Part shown: positions 17,640 to 28,105 of the stretch, in pieces | How the letters are laid out: each line of letters starts with the position of its first letter | Numbering within the stretch: the stretch's first letter is position 1 | DNA from: Corynebacterium doosanense CAU 212 = DSM 45436 | Lineage (GTDB): Bacteria; Actinomycetota; Actinomycetes; Mycobacteriales; Mycobacteriaceae | Assembly (NCBI RefSeq): GCF_000767055.1 | Contig: NZ_CP006764.1 | Location: 930,001-994,000 of the forward strand | Reading direction: 5' to 3' | Length of the DNA stretch: 64,000 nt | Notes under the pieces: model-generated | The model's input: the letters and a program-made list of their open reading frames with translations, nothing else | Told to the model about the DNA's origin: nothing | Database searches by the model: none | Program-made: the position numbers and the translations under genes

Positions 17640-17688
17640 GAACGGGGCGCGGTTGCATCGGCGCGGTAGATCTCGGACAATCGGCGGC

Positions 17689-18249
17689 ATGTCTCCCACG
17701 ACTTTTGAGCTGCGACCGATCACACCCGAGGACTACCCGCAGGTGCGGGCCATCTACGAGATGGGCCTCAACAGCGGGCACGCCACCTATGAGAAGGCTG
17801 CGCCCACCTGGGCGCAGTTCACCTCCAGCAAGATCATGGAGACGGTCTTCGTCGCGGTGGAGAAGGACGAGCCGGAGAAGATCCTCGGCTGGGTCTCCGC
17901 CGCCAAGGCGTCCTCGCGCTCCGTCTTTCACGGGGTGGTGGAGGATTCAATCTACACTCACCCCGACGCCCGCGGACGGGGCGTTTCCGGGGCACTGCTG
18001 GACAGACTCGTTGAAACGTGCATGGACCTGCACAAATGGGCAATCCACTCGTGGATCTTCCCGGAGAACATGGGCTCGGTGAAACTGCACGAGTCCCGCG
18101 GGTTCGAAAAGGTGGGTGTCTACCGCCACCTGGCCAAGATGACCTACGGCGAGTTGGCCGGGCAGTGGCGCGACACCGCCGTCTACGAGCTGCTGCTGCC
18201 CACCCCGGAGGATCGGCTGGACCGCAAGCTCGAGGCGGCTGGCGACTAG
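17689..18249 (+). CDS. GNAT family N-acetyltransferase, phosphinothricin-acetyltransferase-like
   Basis: The 186-residue protein has the GNAT acetyl-CoA loop (VEDSIYTHPDARGRGVSGALL, RGRGVSG) and the C-terminal GFEKVGVYRHLAKMTYGELAGQWRD segment typical of the phosphinothricin acetyltransferase-like subfamily. The natural substrate is unknown; methionine sulfoximine or amino-acid analogues are typical of the subfamily. Its stop overlaps the stop of the convergent MFS gene. Confidence 0.85.
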   Translation: MSPTTFELRPITPEDYPQVRAIYEMGLNSGHATYEKAAPTWAQFTSSKIMETVFVAVEKDEPEKILGWVSAAKASSRSVFHGVVEDSIYTHPDARGRGVSGALLDRLVETCMDLHKWAIHSWIFPENMGSVKLHESRGFEKVGVYRHLAKMTYGELAGQWRDTAVYELLLPTPEDRLDRKLEAAGD

Positions 18250-19850
18250 TCGATGGTCTCCTTGAGCTTCTCGCGGCGCACGCCGAAGAGGACCAGGCCG
18301 GCGATGACGGCGAGGGGAACCATGTAGAGGAAGATCGGCACCAGTCCGTCGTTGTAGGACACGAGGACCGCGTCGCGGATCGGCCCGGGCAGCTCTGCCA
18401 CGGCCTGCGGGGTGAGGCGGTTGGAGCCGTCGGGCTCGGCGAACTTCTGCGCGAACGCCTTGCCCTGCTCGCCCATCTGGGCGAAGGCGGCGGGCAGGTT
18501 GAGCGCCATCTTGTCCTGGAGGTTGTGCACGAACACCGAGCCGACGATCGAGGCGCCGAGTGCGGAACCGACCTGGCGGAAGAAGTTGTTCGAGGCGGTG
18601 GCGGTACCCACCATGGTGATGGGGAAGGAGTTCTGCACGATGAGGACGAGTACCTGCATGACCATGCCCAGGCCGAAGCCGAAGATGAAGAAGTAGATGC
18701 CGATGACGGTGAGTGAGGTGGTGGCCTCCAGCGTCGAGAAGAGGTACAGTGCCACGGCCGTCGTGAACATGCCGATGATGGGGTAGGGCTTGTAGATTCC
18801 GGTGCGGGCGATGACGTTGCCGATGATGGTGGAAGTGCCCAGCATGCCGATCATCATCGGGATCATCATGAGCCCGGCCGAGGTCGGGGTCATGGTGTGC
18901 ACCATCTGCAGGTAGGTGGGCAGGTAGGCGAGCGCGCCCATCATGGCCACGCCGAGGATGGTGCCGGCGATGGTGGTGAGCACCATGTTGCGGTTTCGGA
19001 ACAGGCCCATGCGGATGAGCGGGTCCGTGGAGTGCAGCTCGGCCAACACGAAGGCGACGGCGGTGACGACGGTGAGCACGGCGAGCGAGATGATCATCGT
19101 CGATCCCCACTCGTACTGCGTGCCACCCCAGGTGGTGAGCAGGATGAGGCTGGCCGTGGACACGGCGAGCAGCAGCGTGCCGATCCAGTCGAAGTGGCGC
19201 CACTGCGCCTGGCCGGTGCGGAGGTTGAGCACGAGGGTGGCCACGGTGATGGCGAGCAGGCCTAGCGGGATGTTCATCCATAGACCCCAACGCCAACCGG
19301 GGCCGTCGGTGAACCAGCCGCCGAGCACGGGGCCGAGGACGGAGCTGACGCCGAAGACGGCGCCCATGTAGCCCATGTACTTGCCACGCTCGCGGGCGGT
19401 GGTGACCTCGGCCATGATGGCCTGTGAGTTGATCATCATGGAGCCGGCGCCGAGGCCCTGGATGGCGCGGCCGAGGATGAGCACGGTGATCGAGTCGGCG
19501 AAACCGCCGACGGCGGAGCCGATGACGAAGATGGCGATGGACGCGACGTACAGCCACTTACGGCCCACGAGGTCGCCGATCTTGCCCGAGATGGGCATGG
19601 CGATGGTCATGGTGACTAGGAAGGCGGTGATGACCCAGCTCATGTGCTCGACGCCGCCGAGCTCGCCCACGATGGTGGGCAGCGCGGCGCCGAAGATCAT
19701 CTGTCCGAGCGAGCTCATGAGCATGGTGGTCATGAGGGCGACGAAGACGAGCGTGACGTTGGTCGGCTTGCTCTCGACGGTGGGGTTCTTGGGTACGTCG
19801 ACGGCGGTCGAGGCGGTGCCGGTCGCCGGATCGGTTGTGGGATTGCTCAC
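18246..19850 (-). CDS. MFS drug efflux transporter, DHA2 (EmrB/QacA) family
   Basis: The 534-residue protein has about 14 membrane spans. The family motifs are visible: LPTIVGELGGVEHMSWVITAFLV, GKIGDLVGRKWLY (motif A) and GPVLGGWFTDGPGWRWGLWMNIPLG (motif C region). It is a proton-driven multidrug or toxin exporter. The start GTG is only a few bases from the upstream TetR stop (4-bp overlap), so regulator and pump form one operon in which the regulator is first. Confidence 0.9.
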   Translation of the reverse strand: MSNPTTDPATGTASTAVDVPKNPTVESKPTNVTLVFVALMTTMLMSSLGQMIFGAALPTIVGELGGVEHMSWVITAFLVTMTIAMPISGKIGDLVGRKWLYVASIAIFVIGSAVGGFADSITVLILGRAIQGLGAGSMMINSQAIMAEVTTARERGKYMGYMGAVFGVSSVLGPVLGGWFTDGPGWRWGLWMNIPLGLLAITVATLVLNLRTGQAQWRHFDWIGTLLLAVSTASLILLTTWGGTQYEWGSTMIISLAVLTVVTAVAFVLAELHSTDPLIRMGLFRNRNMVLTTIAGTILGVAMMGALAYLPTYLQMVHTMTPTSAGLMMIPMMIGMLGTSTIIGNVIARTGIYKPYPIIGMFTTAVALYLFSTLEATTSLTVIGIYFFIFGFGLGMVMQVLVLIVQNSFPITMVGTATASNNFFRQVGSALGASIVGSVFVHNLQDKMALNLPAAFAQMGEQGKAFAQKFAEPDGSNRLTPQAVAELPGPIRDAVLVSYNDGLVPIFLYMVPLAVIAGLVLFGVRREKLKETID

Positions 19851-20497
19851 CAGTGAAGTCCTTTACTCAGGGTGGTCAGTTGCAGTGCGGAGTCGGTCCA
19901 CAATTCGAGCAGGTCGTCGGTGGACGGGCAGGAGTCGGTGGATCGTGCGTTGGAGAAGAAGAGCGATTCGCGGATGAGTGAGACCAGCGCCGTGGCTTCC
20001 TCGCCGTCGCTAAGCCCCTGCAGGCGCCGGTCCCCGGGGTGTTTCTCGAGGTGCCGGGAAATGGCGTCGTGCAGGTGGGCGGCCAGTTCGCGGTAACGGG
20101 TGAAGGAGATCAGCGCCAGGGAGGGTTCCTTGGCGATGATGTTCCTCCGACGCTGGTTGATGCGGGCCCGAAACTCGTCGTTGTCGCCCTCGTGGAGCTC
20201 GGACATCAGCGTCGCCAGCTCACCCAGAGCGGAATGAACCAGATTGTCCGAGGGCGTATCGACGAAGTGTGCCAACCGATCCTCATCAAACGCCACAGGC
20301 AGAGTGCCCAGGACGGCTTCGTCCTTGGACTCCATGTAGTTGAAGAACGTTCGTTTGCTGATCTCGGCGTCAGCGCAGATCTCCTCGATGGTCACGTTGT
20401 CGAAACCGTGCTTTTCGACGAGCGAGGTCGCCGAATCGACGATCCGGCTTCTTGTCTGCCGTCGCTTTCGTTCGCGCAGTCCGTGGGGTTGTGTCAC
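19847..20497 (-). CDS. TetR family regulator of the efflux pump
   Basis: The GTG at 20497 gives 216 residues starting MTQPHGLRERKRRQTRSRIVDSA. The TetR HTH follows (VTIEEICADAEISKRTFFNYMESKDEAVLG). It overlaps the MFS gene by 4 bp, so it most likely autoregulates the operon and responds to a pump substrate. The TGCAC-CGA-GTGCA palindrome just upstream is a candidate operator. Confidence 0.88.
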   Translation of the reverse strand: MTQPHGLRERKRRQTRSRIVDSATSLVEKHGFDNVTIEEICADAEISKRTFFNYMESKDEAVLGTLPVAFDEDRLAHFVDTPSDNLVHSALGELATLMSELHEGDNDEFRARINQRRRNIIAKEPSLALISFTRYRELAAHLHDAISRHLEKHPGDRRLQGLSDGEEATALVSLIRESLFFSNARSTDSCPSTDDLLELWTDSALQLTTLSKGLHW

Positions 20498-20520
20498 GGA
20501 GCGATACTCTAGAACAATTC

Positions 20521-20533
20521 TGCACCGAGTGCA
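20521..20533. promoter_or_regulatory. Candidate TetR operator TGCAC-CGA-GTGCA
   Basis: A perfect 5-bp inverted repeat with 3-bp spacer lies 24 bp upstream of the TetR start, in the 123-bp gap to the divergent gene. Nearby TTGCAA and GTTCACTGTG sequences may extend the site. Confidence 0.45.
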
Positions 20534-20620
20534 AAAGTTCACTGTGTTGCAAGAGTTGAACGCCGCGTGACGCTATTGTCGGAGACCACGGCAACCGCCG
20601 GTCCGAGGAGAGGGAGAAGC

Positions 20621-21547
20621 GTGGGACTGTTCAGCAGAAAGCGCCCCCGGCCCAGCCCGCTGTTTCCGCAGCTGGACGACAACCGCGCCGAGCAGCTGAG
20701 CCGGGAGATCAGCGAGGGATTCGATGCCCGAGGTTTCGACTCGACCATCACCGGCGACTCCGTCGACCTGGTGCGCCGGGAGACGGGCGAAGAGCTGTCG
20801 CTCGATGTCTCTAAACTCGTCGCGGCCGTCGCCCGGGACGACTCCCCGCACGCGGTCGCCGCGTGGACCCAGAACTACATCAAGGCGGCCGTGGCCATCC
20901 AGTCCGCGGTGAACCCGGACACCAGGAAGCTGTACGAGGCCGTCCGCCTGGTCCTCGTCGGCCACGAGGGCGGCGAGGTGGACAGCTCCGTGCTCTACGA
21001 GGTGGTGGATGGCCTGGCGGCGAGCCTCGTCTTCGACTCCGGGGAGGCCATCCTGCCCGTGGCCGTGGAGTCCGTGACCCGGATCGACGACCTGGCCACG
21101 ATCGAACGTGCCGCGCGGGGCAACCTCGCCGCCGAACTGCGCGGCCTGCGGATCGAGTCCGGCTACCAAGGCGTCGACGGGTCCGCCGCGGGCTGCTGGG
21201 TGCAACGCTCGGACGGGCCCTATCTCAGCGCCGCCCCGCTGCTCATGGAGGACTTTCTCCTGCGCCACCTCCCGCAGCTGCCCCGGGAACACGGGGTGCT
21301 TTTCTCCGTTCCGCTGCCCAATTTCCTCCTGCTCGGCGAGGTCACGCAGGGGGAGCGGCTGTCGGACACCCTGCACATGCTGGCGGCCGGCTCACTGGGG
21401 TTCATCGAACATTCCGGGGCACCGGAGGCACTGTCCCCGCGGGTGTATCACTGGTACGAGGGCCGCATCGAGGCCGTCTCCTCGGTCACGGAGGAGGGTT
21501 TTCTCATCGAACCGAGCAGGTTCCTGCTTGACCGGCAGGAAGGGTGA
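20621..21547 (+). CDS. Conserved hypothetical protein
   Basis: The GTG at 20621 follows a GAGGAGAGGGA ribosome-binding site and gives 308 residues starting MGLFSRKRPRPSPLFPQLD. An in-frame GTG-type start at 20567 is less likely. The protein is soluble, with no signal or membrane helix, and has DUF1444-like acidic alpha/beta character, but I do not recognise a family. VPLPNFLLLGEV and GFLIEPSRFLLDRQEG near the end may help searches. It is divergent from the TetR-pump operon and convergent with fumC. Confidence 0.7.
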   Translation: MGLFSRKRPRPSPLFPQLDDNRAEQLSREISEGFDARGFDSTITGDSVDLVRRETGEELSLDVSKLVAAVARDDSPHAVAAWTQNYIKAAVAIQSAVNPDTRKLYEAVRLVLVGHEGGEVDSSVLYEVVDGLAASLVFDSGEAILPVAVESVTRIDDLATIERAARGNLAAELRGLRIESGYQGVDGSAAGCWVQRSDGPYLSAAPLLMEDFLLRHLPQLPREHGVLFSVPLPNFLLLGEVTQGERLSDTLHMLAAGSLGFIEHSGAPEALSPRVYHWYEGRIEAVSSVTEEGFLIEPSRFLLDRQEG

Positions 21548-21554
21548 CGGGCGG

Positions 21555-21567
21555 GCGTCGATAAGCG
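21555..21567 (+). repeat. Recurrent word GCGTCGATAAGCG, perfect copy
   Basis: Perfect copy 7 bp after the stop of the hypothetical gene and just before the fumC terminator. Confidence 0.7.
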
Positions 21568-21571
21568 GCAC

Positions 21572-21602
21572 ACAAAAAACCGCCGCCCGGAGGCAGCGGC
21601 TT
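21572..21602 (-). terminator. Intrinsic terminator of fumC
   Basis: On the minus strand GCCGCTGCC... pairs with GGGCGGCGG and is followed by TTTTTT. It lies 13 bp after the fumC stop. Confidence 0.8.
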
Positions 21603-21614
21603 GGTGCGGGGAGC

Positions 21615-23015
21615 CTAGTTGCGGTCGGTGTTCGCCATGGCGAGCACGTCGAGACGCTTGTCCAGCTCCTCCTCGGTGAGCTTCTCACCGTCGACGAAGC
21701 CCAGGTCGATGACGGCCTCGCGGACGGTCATCTTCTCGTTGAGGGCGTGCTTCGCGGCCTTTGCGGCGTTCTCGTAGCCGATCGCCGAGTTCAGCGGAGT
21801 GACGATGGAGGTGGAGGACTCCGCGAACTTCTTCATGCGCTCGCGGTTGGCCTCGATACTGTCCACGCACTTTTCGGCGAAGACACGCGAGGTGTTGGCC
21901 AGCAGGCGGGAGGACTCGAGCACGTTGCGTGCCATCATCGGGATGAAGACGTTGAGCTCGAACTGGCCCTGGGTGCCACCGAAAGCCACGGCGGCGTCGT
22001 TGCCGATGACCTGGGCGGAGACCTGGGTGGCGGTCTCACACAGGACGGGGTTGACCTTGCCCGGCATGATCGAGGAGCCCGGCTGCAGATCCTGCAGGTG
22101 GATCTCGGCGAGGCCGACGAGCGGGCCGGAGCCCATGAGGCGGATGTCGTTGGCGATCTTGTACAGCGAGACGGCCACGACACGCATGGCGCCGGAGAAC
22201 TCCACGAGCGCGTCACGGGCGGCCTGCGCCTCGAAGTGGTTCTTGGCCTCGGAGAGCTGCTGGACACCGGTGAGCTTCTTCAGCTCCTCGGTGACCTTGC
22301 CGCCGAAGTCGGCGGAGGTGTTCAGGCCAGTGCCGGCGGCGGTGCCGCCGATGGCCAGCTCACCCAGACGCGGCAGGGTGGCCTCGATGCGCTCGATGCC
22401 GAGCTCGATCTGGCGGGCGTAGCCGCCGAACTCCTGTCCGAGGGTGACGGGGACGGCGTCCATGAGGTGGGTCCGGCCGGCCTTGACGGCGTCGGCGAAC
22501 TCCTCAGACTTCTTCTGCAGGGACTCGTGCAGCACCTTGAGGCCCGGGATGAGGTCGTTGACCGCAGCCTCGGTTGCCGCGACGTGCGTGGCGGTGGGGA
22601 AGGTGTCGTTGGAGGACTGGCCCATGTTGACGTCGTCGTTCGGGTGGATGTCCACGCCGTCCTGCTTGGCCAGGGAGGCGATGACCTCGTTGGTGTTCAT
22701 GTTCGACGAGGTGCCGGAGCCGGTCTGGAAGACGTCGATGGGGAAGGACTCGTCGTAGGTGCCCTCGGCGATGGCCTTGCCAGCGGCGATGATCGCGTCA
22801 GCCTTGGTGGCGTCGAGCGCGCCGGAGTCCTTGTTCACCTGGGCGCAGGCGGCCTTGAGCAGGCCCATGGCGCGGATCTGCGCGGACTCCAGCGGGCGGC
22901 CGGAGATGGGGAAGTTCTGCACGGCGCGCTGGGTCTGCGCACGCCAGAGCGCGTCCTTGGGGACCTTGACCTCGCCCATGGTGTCTTTTTCGATGCGGTA
23001 TTCCTGCTCAGACAT
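21615..23015 (-). CDS. fumC: Class II fumarate hydratase
   Basis: The 466-residue protein is full length for the fumarase/aspartase superfamily. The superfamily signature [12 protein letters not shown] (about 310-321) and [15 protein letters not shown] (about 97-111) are present. It carries out the reversible hydration of fumarate to malate in the TCA cycle; this oxygen-stable class needs no Fe-S cluster. glpX lies 75 bp upstream on the same strand, an order conserved in corynebacteria and mycobacteria. Confidence 0.97.
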   Translation of the reverse strand: MSEQEYRIEKDTMGEVKVPKDALWRAQTQRAVQNFPISGRPLESAQIRAMGLLKAACAQVNKDSGALDATKADAIIAAGKAIAEGTYDESFPIDVFQTGSGTSSNMNTNEVIASLAKQDGVDIHPNDDVNMGQSSNDTFPTATHVAATEAAVNDLIPGLKVLHESLQKKSEEFADAVKAGRTHLMDAVPVTLGQEFGGYARQIELGIERIEATLPRLGELAIGGTAAGTGLNTSADFGGKVTEELKKLTGVQQLSEAKNHFEAQAARDALVEFSGAMRVVAVSLYKIANDIRLMGSGPLVGLAEIHLQDLQPGSSIMPGKVNPVLCETATQVSAQVIGNDAAVAFGGTQGQFELNVFIPMMARNVLESSRLLANTSRVFAEKCVDSIEANRERMKKFAESSTSIVTPLNSAIGYENAAKAAKHALNEKMTVREAVIDLGFVDGEKLTEEELDKRLDVLAMANTDRN

Positions 23016-23090
23016 ACAAGACCTTTCGTTGTTTCGTCGGTGTGCTTCTCATTGTGCCACGGGTGAATGGCCCACCCGGGGGGAGAATTT

Positions 23091-24107
23091 CTAGAGGGTG
23101 GGCTCGGAGTAGTCGACCACGGAGAATTCGCGCAGCTTGGCCAGCTTGTGCTCGGACTCGACGTGGCGGATGGTGCCGGACTTCGAGCGCATGACCAGGG
23201 AGCGGGTCGTCGCACCGTTGGCGCGGTAGGAGACGCCGCGGAGCATGTCGCCGTTGGTGACGCCGGTGGCGGCGAAGTAGCAGTTGTCCGAGGAGACGAG
23301 GTCATGGGTGGTGAGCACGATGTCCAGTTCGAGGCCGGCGTTGCGGGCCTTGGCACGCTCCGCGTCATCCTTGGGGGCGAGCATGCCCTGGATCTCTCCG
23401 CCCATGCACTTCATGGCGCAGGCGGTGATGATGCCCTCGGGCGTTCCGCCGATGCCCATCATGATGTCCACGGAGTTCATGCTTGAGGCCTGGGCGGCGG
23501 CGACGGCACCGGCGACGTCACCGTCCGAGATGAGCCGCACCTTGGCGCCAGCGCGGCGGATGTCGGCGATGAGCTCTTTGTGGCGGGGGCGGTCGAGTAC
23601 GACCACGACGACCTCGTCGGGGTCGATGCCCTTGGCCTTGGCCACGGCGTTGATGTTGTGGTCGACGGGCGCCTGAATGTCGATGGCGCCGGCGGCCTCG
23701 GGGCCGACAGCGATCTTGTTCATGTAGAACACTGCGGAGGGGTCGTACATGGAGCCGCGGTCGGCGGCGGCGATGACGGCGATGGCGTTGGGGCGGCCCT
23801 CGGCCATGAGGGTGGTGCCGTCGACGGGGTCCACAGCGATGTCCACCTCGGCGCCCTCGCCGGTGCCGACCTCTTCACCGTTGAACAGCATCGGGGCCTC
23901 GTCCTTCTCGCCCTCGCCGATGACGACGACACCCTTCATCTCCACGGAGTTGATGAGCTGACGCATGGCGTCCACGGCGGCCCCGTCGCCCTTCTCCTTC
24001 TGGCCGCGTCCTACCCAGCGGCCGGAGGCCAGGGCGGCGGCCTCGGTCACCCGGACCAGCTCCATGGCCAGGTTGCGGTCGGGGCGGACGAATTCTTGGG
24101 TAGTCAT
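23091..24107 (-). CDS. glpX: Class II fructose-1,6-bisphosphatase
   Basis: The 338-residue protein has the GlpX metal-binding and active-site segments: [20 protein letters not shown] (about 64-83), [16 protein letters not shown] and [20 protein letters not shown]. It dephosphorylates fructose-1,6-bisphosphate for gluconeogenesis and is usually the only FBPase in corynebacteria. The gene lies upstream of fumC on the same strand. Confidence 0.96.
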   Translation of the reverse strand: MTTQEFVRPDRNLAMELVRVTEAAALASGRWVGRGQKEKGDGAAVDAMRQLINSVEMKGVVVIGEGEKDEAPMLFNGEEVGTGEGAEVDIAVDPVDGTTLMAEGRPNAIAVIAAADRGSMYDPSAVFYMNKIAVGPEAAGAIDIQAPVDHNINAVAKAKGIDPDEVVVVVLDRPRHKELIADIRRAGAKVRLISDGDVAGAVAAAQASSMNSVDIMMGIGGTPEGIITACAMKCMGGEIQGMLAPKDDAERAKARNAGLELDIVLTTHDLVSSDNCYFAATGVTNGDMLRGVSYRANGATTRSLVMRSKSGTIRHVESEHKLAKLREFSVVDYSEPTL

Positions 24108-24288
24108 GTGTGGGGGCCTTCCTGGGCGGGCGATTCGGTGAGCTGACCCCGGTTACGGGTGGGTGAACCGGGGCAAAACAGCGTACTTTCCCACCCATTG
24201 TTGCACTTCTTGCGCCGGTGACGGTTGAGGGATTTGCCTCTGCGGGGGTAATCCTCGCCCCCTGGAGGGCCGTGACATACTGAACACC

Positions 24289-24855
24289 GTGGCTAACGAG
24301 CAGAAACCCCGCATTTTCCAGGACGGTCGAGACATGACCATCTCCATGGCCGTCATCGTCCTCATCATGATCGCCGTGGTGCTTCCCACCGGGCTCTGTT
24401 CCTACAATCCCGGGACCGCCGACGGTGGGGCCGTCACCGAGGTGGACGAGCAGGCGTTCCTCGGCATGGAGGCCAACAACAGCGCATTCCCGCTCGTCGT
24501 CCCCGCCGAGCCGGAGGGCTGGACGGCGAACTCCGCCCGTCGTAGCGCGGTGGGAGATGCCCAGGCTCCGGTCGTGGGGTACGTCACCGGCGACGAGGGA
24601 TTCCTCCAGTTGACCCAGACGGATGTTCCGCTTGACGACGCCGTCCGCGACGTGGACGCCGACCCACGCGAGCAGGTGCGCACCGAGGACGTCGAGCGCA
24701 CCGAGGTGCGTGTCTTCCACTCCGACGAGGGCGACGTCCGGGACATCTGGGCCTTCACCCGAGACGGGGTCACCTATCTCATCAGTGGTTCGGCCTCCGA
24801 TGACGAGTTCCGCGAGCTCGTCTCCGCGACGCTGCGCGGCGCCCCGGCGGCTTAG
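24289..24855 (+). CDS. DUF4245 domain-containing membrane protein
   Basis: The GTG at 24289 gives 188 residues with one N-terminal transmembrane helix (TISMAVIVLIMIAVVLPTGL, about 17-36) and an extracytoplasmic DUF4245 domain (PLVVPAEPEGWTANSARR, VGYVTGDEGFLQLTQT). The family lies between glpX and xseB in mycobacteria and corynebacteria and has no known function. The 181-bp divergent gap to glpX should hold both promoters; no other feature is seen there. Confidence 0.85.
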   Translation: MANEQKPRIFQDGRDMTISMAVIVLIMIAVVLPTGLCSYNPGTADGGAVTEVDEQAFLGMEANNSAFPLVVPAEPEGWTANSARRSAVGDAQAPVVGYVTGDEGFLQLTQTDVPLDDAVRDVDADPREQVRTEDVERTEVRVFHSDEGDVRDIWAFTRDGVTYLISGSASDDEFRELVSATLRGAPAA

Positions 24856-24860
24856 GCCTC

Positions 24861-25121
24861 CTAGTTCTCCTGCTGCGCCTCGGTGCGCGAGAGCGCGTCC
24901 TCGACGCGCCGGGACGCGCCGTCCAGGTGATCCTCGCAGCGCTTGGCTAGGGCCTCGCCGCGCTCCCAGTACTTCAGGGACTCGTCGAGGCCCATCTGGC
25001 CAAGCTCGAGAATTTTGACGATCTCCACGAGCTCGTCGCGCGACTGCTCGTAGCTCAGTTCCTCGACCGGGGTGAAGCTGTCTTCGCGGACCTGGCCGGT
25101 GCCGACGGTGTTCTCGCTCAT
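24861..25121 (-). CDS. xseB: Exodeoxyribonuclease VII small subunit
   Basis: The 86-residue acidic helical protein matches XseB ([39 protein letters not shown]). Several XseB chains assemble with XseA to degrade single-stranded DNA to oligonucleotides. It follows xseA on the same strand by 24 bp. Confidence 0.92.
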   Translation of the reverse strand: MSENTVGTGQVREDSFTPVEELSYEQSRDELVEIVKILELGQMGLDESLKYWERGEALAKRCEDHLDGASRRVEDALSRTEAQQEN

Positions 25122-25145
25122 CGTGTTTCTCCTTGACGTTGGAAG

Positions 25146-26396
25146 TTAGTTGGAAGCGGTGGCGGCCATGGCCGCGGCGGTGATGGATCCGTCGCCCACG
25201 CGGATGCGTAGCTGGGAACCGGGCGGGGACTGGGTGATCGAGGTGACGACCTCGGGCTCGGAGCCGTCGCGGGGCAGTACCTGGACCACGGAGTAGCCGC
25301 GGGCCAGGGTGGCCGAGGGACCGAGGGTGGCGATCTGCCCGCGCAGCGCGGAGATGGCCGCGGTCTCCCCGCTGAGCAGGTATCGCACGTCGCGTCGAAT
25401 GAGGGACATCGCGCGATCGAGTTCCTCGCGGCGCTGGGTGATGGGGCGCATCGGGTCGGCCAGGACAGGCCGGGAGCGCAGCGAGTCCAGCCCCTGCTGC
25501 TCGCGGCGCACCCAACCACGCAGCGCGCCAGCCATGCGCGAGCGGGCCTGGGAGAGAATGAGCCGCTCCTCGGCCACGTCGGGCACGACCTTCTTGGCCG
25601 CATCCGTCGGGGTGGCGGCGCGCAGGTCGGCGACGTTGTCCAGCACCGGGTTGTCGGGCTCATGGCCGATGGCGGAGACCACCGGGGTGCCCGCGGCGGC
25701 GACAGCGCGCTGGAGCGATTCCTCCGAGAACGGCAGGAGGTCCTCCACGGAACCGCCACCGCGCGCGATGATGATCACGTCGACCTCGGGGTCGGCGTCG
25801 AGCTGCTGCAGCGCCTGGATCACCTCGGGGACGGCGTTCGCACCCTGGACCGCGGTGTTGATCACCCGGAACTGCACGTCCGGCCAGCGCGACTGCGCCA
25901 CGGCGAGCACGTCGCGCTCGGCGGCGGAACCGCGGCCGGTGATGAGCCCGACCTTGTTGGGCAGGTACGGCAGGCGGCGCTTGCGGGCGGGGTCGAAGAG
26001 CCCCTCGGCAGCAAGGGTGCGCCGCAGAGTCTCGATGCGCGCGAGCAACTCACCGACACCGACGTGGCGGATCTCCGAGACGGAGAGGGAGAACGTGCCG
26101 CGACCGGGGTAGTAGCTGGGTTTGCCGTGGATGATGACCCGGTCGCCGTCGCGAAGCGGGGTCGTCATGGACCGGAGCACGTCCGTGGGGCATGTGAGGG
26201 AGATGGACTGTTCGATCTCGGTGTCGCGCAGCGTGAGGTAGCTGAGCTTCCACGAGGGTTTCATGTTGATCTGCGTGAGCTGGCCCTCGACCCACAGCCA
26301 TCCGAGGCGGTCGATCCAGCCCTTGACGGACTCGTTGACCCTGCGCACGGGCCAGGCGGTCTCCGCCGAGTTGGCGCCCTGTTTCTGTGCTGCCAC
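25146..26396 (-). CDS. xseA: Exodeoxyribonuclease VII large subunit
   Basis: The 416-residue protein has an N-terminal OB fold ([24 protein letters not shown], about 34-57), the central nuclease domain ([34 protein letters not shown]) and a C-terminal coiled-coil region ending with [12 protein letters not shown] start. Operon with xseB. It diverges from ispH across an 87-bp gap. Confidence 0.94.
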   Translation of the reverse strand: MAAQKQGANSAETAWPVRRVNESVKGWIDRLGWLWVEGQLTQINMKPSWKLSYLTLRDTEIEQSISLTCPTDVLRSMTTPLRDGDRVIIHGKPSYYPGRGTFSLSVSEIRHVGVGELLARIETLRRTLAAEGLFDPARKRRLPYLPNKVGLITGRGSAAERDVLAVAQSRWPDVQFRVINTAVQGANAVPEVIQALQQLDADPEVDVIIIARGGGSVEDLLPFSEESLQRAVAAAGTPVVSAIGHEPDNPVLDNVADLRAATPTDAAKKVVPDVAEERLILSQARSRMAGALRGWVRREQQGLDSLRSRPVLADPMRPITQRREELDRAMSLIRRDVRYLLSGETAAISALRGQIATLGPSATLARGYSVVQVLPRDGSEPEVVTSITQSPPGSQLRIRVGDGSITAAAMAATASN

Positions 26397-26483
26397 GTGT
26401 GATGCACCTCTCCGTTAGATCCAGCTCGGTCGCTGGCCCACCTAGTCTATGGTTTCGGACTCCTGTTGGTTACTCTGGGTTCC

Positions 26484-27449
26484 ATGCCTGACACGATTGA
26501 CCGAGAAAAGAAAGTACTGCTCGCAGCGCCCCGCGGGTACTGTGCCGGCGTCGACCGCGCGGTGGAGACGGTGGAGAAGTCGCTGGAGAAGTACGGCGCG
26601 CCCATCTACGTGCGCAAGGAGATCGTGCACAACAAGTACGTCGTGGAGACCCTCTCCAACAAGGGTGTCATCTTCGTCAACGAGGCCGACGAGGTTCCCG
26701 AGGGTTCCAACATGGTCTTCTCCGCGCACGGGGTGTCCCCGGCCGCGCGTGAGCTGGCGGATTCCCGCAACCTCATGACCATCGACGCGACCTGCCCGCT
26801 GGTGACCAAGGTGCACAAGGAGGCCACACGTTTCGACCGCGACGGCCACTACATCCTGCTCGTGGGCCACGTCGGCCACGAGGAGGTCGAGGGCACCGCG
26901 GGTGAGGCGCCGGACGTCACCTTCGTGGTGGACAACGTCAACAGTGTCGCGGAGCTGCCGGAGTTCCTCATGAACGAGAAACTGGTCTGGCTCTCGCAGA
27001 CGACCCTCTCGGTGGACGAGACCATGGTGATCGTCGACGAGCTGAAGAAACGTTTTTCGCATCTGCAGGACCCGCCGTCCGATGACATCTGCTACGCCAC
27101 GCAGAACCGCCAGCACGTGGTGCGCGAGATCGCGGACAAGTGTGACCTGGTCATCGTGGTGGGTTCGCAGAACTCGTCCAACTCGAAGCGCCTCGTCGAG
27201 GTCGCCCTGGACTACGGAGCGAAGACCTCCTACCTGGTGGACTACGCCAACCAGATCGAGGACTTGTGGTTCGACGGTGTCTCCACGGTCGGCGTCACCT
27301 CGGGCGCGTCGGTGCCGGAGATCCTCGTGCGCGACGTTCTCGAGCAGCTGGAGCAGCGTGGTTTCGGCGACGTCGAGACGGTCACCACAGCCACGGAGAC
27401 GGTCAACTTCTCCCTGCCGCGCGAGCTGCGCCCGGCACGCACCAAGTAG
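26484..27449 (+). CDS. ispH: 4-hydroxy-3-methylbut-2-enyl diphosphate reductase
   Basis: The ATG at 26484 gives 321 residues starting [20 protein letters not shown]. The three Fe-S cysteines are in [21 protein letters not shown] and [11 protein letters not shown]; a TxHGVS-type segment ([10 protein letters not shown]) is also present. The enzyme makes IPP and DMAPP in the last step of the MEP pathway. An upstream TTG would add six residues but is less plausible. Confidence 0.95.
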   Translation: MPDTIDREKKVLLAAPRGYCAGVDRAVETVEKSLEKYGAPIYVRKEIVHNKYVVETLSNKGVIFVNEADEVPEGSNMVFSAHGVSPAARELADSRNLMTIDATCPLVTKVHKEATRFDRDGHYILLVGHVGHEEVEGTAGEAPDVTFVVDNVNSVAELPEFLMNEKLVWLSQTTLSVDETMVIVDELKKRFSHLQDPPSDDICYATQNRQHVVREIADKCDLVIVVGSQNSSNSKRLVEVALDYGAKTSYLVDYANQIEDLWFDGVSTVGVTSGASVPEILVRDVLEQLEQRGFGDVETVTTATETVNFSLPRELRPARTK

Positions 27450-27454
27450 TTCTC

Positions 27455-27467
27455 CGCTTCTCGACGC
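27455..27467 (-). repeat. Recurrent word GCGTCGAGAAGCG, G variant
   Basis: Minus-strand copy 6 bp after the ispH stop, in the 52-bp gap to the DUF6542 gene. Confidence 0.6.
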
Positions 27468-27501
27468 CCATCCCAACCCCTCGCTCTCAGCGGGGGGGGT
27501 T

Positions 27502-28083
27502 TCAGCGTCCCCGCGACTGGTTTCGTTCCAGCAGTTCCTGGACGGTGAGCTGCTCGGAGCGGCGGCGCGCGGAGGTGGAGAGGCTACGGTTGCGGCGGTT
27601 GGAGGCGTCCAGGCGCTCGCGCTGGTCGCGCGCGGTGCGTTCCTGCTGAGTGGTGCGCCGGCGCAGCAGCACGACCCGGATCACCGCGATGACCGCGCAC
27701 AGCGCGGTGGTGATCGCCAGCCAGGGAAAGTACTGGGTGAGCGGGTAGACCGTGATCAGCGCGGTGGTGCGCGACATCAGCGGGGTTCCCTCGGTGGCGA
27801 GGGAGCGTTCGACGGCCCAGGACGCGGCGGGCAGCGCGAGGCCGAACAGTAGCGGGAGCGAGGCCACGGTGAGGAACAGGCCGCGGGGGTTGACCAGCAG
27901 GGTGACGATCACCGACGCCACCACAAAGCACCACAGGAAGGGCAGCCCGACACCCTGGAGGGCGAGGCTGAGCAGCAGTCCGGTGATGAGGGCCGCAGCA
28001 ACGACGGCGATCGCCGACCAGGTCGGTAGGCCGGTGAATCGGCCCCGGTTCCGGGAATGGCGCTCTGCGACTATTGCTGACAC
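27502..28083 (-). CDS. DUF6542 domain-containing membrane protein
   Basis: The GTG at 28083 gives 193 residues with four predicted membrane helices (about 22-45, 48-64, 67-85, 112-135) followed by a charged tail of about 55 residues rich in Arg. This matches DUF6542 proteins located between ispH and rmuC or ychF in corynebacteria. Function is unknown. Confidence 0.78.
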   Translation of the reverse strand: MSAIVAERHSRNRGRFTGLPTWSAIAVVAAALITGLLLSLALQGVGLPFLWCFVVASVIVTLLVNPRGLFLTVASLPLLFGLALPAASWAVERSLATEGTPLMSRTTALITVYPLTQYFPWLAITTALCAVIAVIRVVLLRRRTTQQERTARDQRERLDASNRRNRSLSTSARRRSEQLTVQELLERNQSRGR

Positions 28084-28105
28084 AAAGTAAAAGTCTAGCG
28101 TCCGG